Below are positions 4,756 through 5,594 of a DNA stretch of 5,594 nucleotides, piece by piece. The notes beneath the pieces are model-generated. The model was given only the letters and a program-made list of their open reading frames with translations. It had not been told where the DNA came from and ran no database searches. Source of the stretch: Acidimicrobiia bacterium (lineage in GTDB: Bacteria > Actinomycetota > Acidimicrobiia > Acidimicrobiales > Acidimicrobilacustridaceae); NCBI GenBank assembly GCA_018882825.1, contig VERC01000170.1:1-5594 (forward strand), given 5' to 3'. Numbering within the stretch: position 1 is the first letter of the stretch; every line of letters begins with the position of its first letter. The translations under genes and the position numbers were made by a program.

Positions 4756-5403
4756 ATGACCCGTCCCCGCAATGCCGCCGCTGTCTCCTTGGCCGCACTC
4801 CTCGCCATCGGAGCCACGACGGCCCTCGCCGCCGGACCGGCGGCCGCCCAGACCGATCGGTCGACCTCCACCAGCACCGTCGACCCATCGCCGGTCGTCC
4901 CCGAGCCGGGGCAGCCGACCGATCTCGCCTTGACCCTCCCGGGTCTCGGCGACGTGAATCTCACCTTCGATCCGACCTCCGGCCAGATCGTCACGCTGAC
5001 CGTGACTCCACTCGAGGGAGTGACCGCCGCCGATCCGGTGCCGGTCCACAACGGCGTGCTGCTGGAGTTCGCGCTCTCCGATGGATCGGTACGCGCCGTG
5101 GTGATCGAGATCGACGACGACGGCATCGAGGTCGAGGTCGAGCACATGGGCGACCCCGGCGACCACCGTGGTGACGGGAACAACGACGAGCTCCACAGTG
5201 GCCCACCGCCGGTGGCCGAACGGGGTCGGAGTGCGGAGCATCGCAACGACGACAACGAGCACAGCCAAGGACGCCACAACGGCACGTCGACGACCATCGA
5301 TCGCAGCGGGCCGTCGACCGGGAGCGGCGACGATCGATCCGGCGACCGAGACGACGATACCGACGCCACCGAGAGCGACTCGGGTCGCCGGTCCGGTGAC
5401 TGA
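4756..5403 (+). CDS. Secreted protein of unknown function with a mixed-charge disordered tail
   Basis: No family is recognised in this 215-aa protein. It has a Sec-type signal peptide: RPR at residues 3-5, a hydrophobic core at about 7-26, and a likely cleavage site after AAA (29-31) before Q32. A Ser/Thr/Pro-rich linker (33-54) leads to a compact segment (55-130) of alternating hydrophobic and polar residues suggesting beta strands: LALTLPGLGDVNLTF, IVTLTVTPL, GVLLEFAL, VRAVVIEID and IEVEVEH. Residues 131-215 are hydrophilic, rich in D, G, S, R, H and N, with no hydrophobic segment, and are probably disordered. The frame through this tail keeps strong G/C third-position bias, so it is genuinely coding. 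GGAGG 6 nt before the ATG supports the start. The stop overlaps the start of the next lipoprotein gene by one base, so the two are probably co-translated. It resembles a periplasmic or cell-wall protein; no enzyme motif is visible. Confidence 0.82.
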   Translation: MTRPRNAAAVSLAALLAIGATTALAAGPAAAQTDRSTSTSTVDPSPVVPEPGQPTDLALTLPGLGDVNLTFDPTSGQIVTLTVTPLEGVTAADPVPVHNGVLLEFALSDGSVRAVVIEIDDDGIEVEVEHMGDPGDHRGDGNNDELHSGPPPVAERGRSAEHRNDDNEHSQGRHNGTSTTIDRSGPSTGSGDDRSGDRDDDTDATESDSGRRSGD

Positions 5404-5594
5404 TGCGCCGTCGAGCGAGAATCATCACCGTCGCGTTGCTCGCCTTGACGGTGGGTGTCCTCGGCGGCTGCGGGAATGACCCATCCGGTCTGCCGCAGCC
5501 GTTCGCCGATGCCGTGAACGCGATGCAGGAGGCCGGCGGGTATTCGTTCTCGGCGACACTCTCCGCAGGCGACAACCTCAACGCGCCCGTGGAC
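5403..5594 (+). CDS. Putative lipoprotein, N-terminal part (gene continues past window end)
   Basis: The first 64 codons are visible and the frame is still open at the last base. The N-terminus is a lipoprotein signal: MRRRAR, a hydrophobic core (about 7-20), and the lipobox VLGGC with the modified cysteine at residue 23. The mature part begins GNDPSGLPQPF, then a helix-like stretch (FADAVNAMQEAGGY) and a strand-like one (SFSATLSAG). This order, a helix of the 'AMQEAGGY' kind followed by a 'SFSATL' strand, recalls LppX/LprG or LolA-like lipoproteins, but too little is visible to assign a family. The start is set by TGATG, where the previous stop (5401-5403) and this ATG share one base. No good SD is present, so translation probably depends on termination-reinitiation from the upstream gene. 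Confidence 0.8.
   Translation, partial: MRRRARIITVALLALTVGVLGGCGNDPSGLPQPFADAVNAMQEAGGYSFSATLSAGDNLNAPVD

Noticed and set aside
4413..5369. Minus-strand open frames across the secreted-protein gene, including one starting with a hydrophobic stretch at 5277
   Set aside because: The plus-strand frame has a signal peptide, a strong SD and consistent G/C third positions. The minus frames would overlap the esterase start and have no family features.
5168..5479. Alternative plus-strand frame beneath the tail of the secreted protein (Thr/Ser/Arg-rich), suggesting a possible frameshift
   Set aside because: The main frame keeps its third-position bias to the stop at 5403 and joins the lipoprotein start in a natural TGATG overlap, so no frameshift is needed.

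Overview
The window looks like chromosomal DNA from a GC-rich actinobacterium. Third codon positions are mostly G or C in every accepted gene, Shine-Dalgarno (SD) sequences are GAGG/GGAGG-like, one promoter reads TTGCAA-17-TAAGGT, and the exported proteins carry typical signal peptides or lipoboxes. Acidimicrobiia or a related lineage would fit, but that placement is inference. No rRNA, tRNA, CRISPR array, insertion sequence or phage gene was seen.

Left part (1-888). The window opens inside the 3' end of a plus-strand gene, probably an FkbM-family methyltransferase, which ends at 182. It converges on a minus-strand TetR-family regulator (198-794). A 94-bp divergent regulatory region follows. 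It holds a clear promoter for the rightward operon, a perfect inverted repeat between its -35 and -10 boxes (the classical TetR-type operator position), and a candidate leftward promoter that would give a leaderless or nearly leaderless tetR transcript.

Middle part (889-3498). Three plus-strand genes are tightly packed with gaps of 5 and 15 bp: a DJ-1/PfpI (Hsp31-like) protein, a small NAD(P)-binding oxidoreductase of the F420-dependent NADP reductase family (COG2085 type), and an LtrA-family multi-pass membrane protein. They look like one TetR-controlled operon. The first two families suggest a response to reactive electrophiles or redox stress; the molecular role of LtrA is unknown, so the joint role is inference. 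The operon ends at a strong 18-base hairpin (3480-3497) between the convergent stop codons of ltrA and the next gene, a likely bidirectional terminator.

Right part (3499-5594). A minus-strand lipoprotein esterase of the PHB-depolymerase/LpqC type (3499-4566) is divergent from a plus-strand pair: a small secreted protein of unknown function with a hydrophilic mixed-charge tail (4756-5403), and a lipoprotein (5403 to beyond the window end) whose start codon overlaps the preceding stop as TGATG. The 189-bp divergent gap contains an 8-bp direct repeat spaced one helical turn apart, a 10-bp palindrome and a short hairpin. The right-hand genes all encode exported proteins, so this part appears devoted to the cell envelope.
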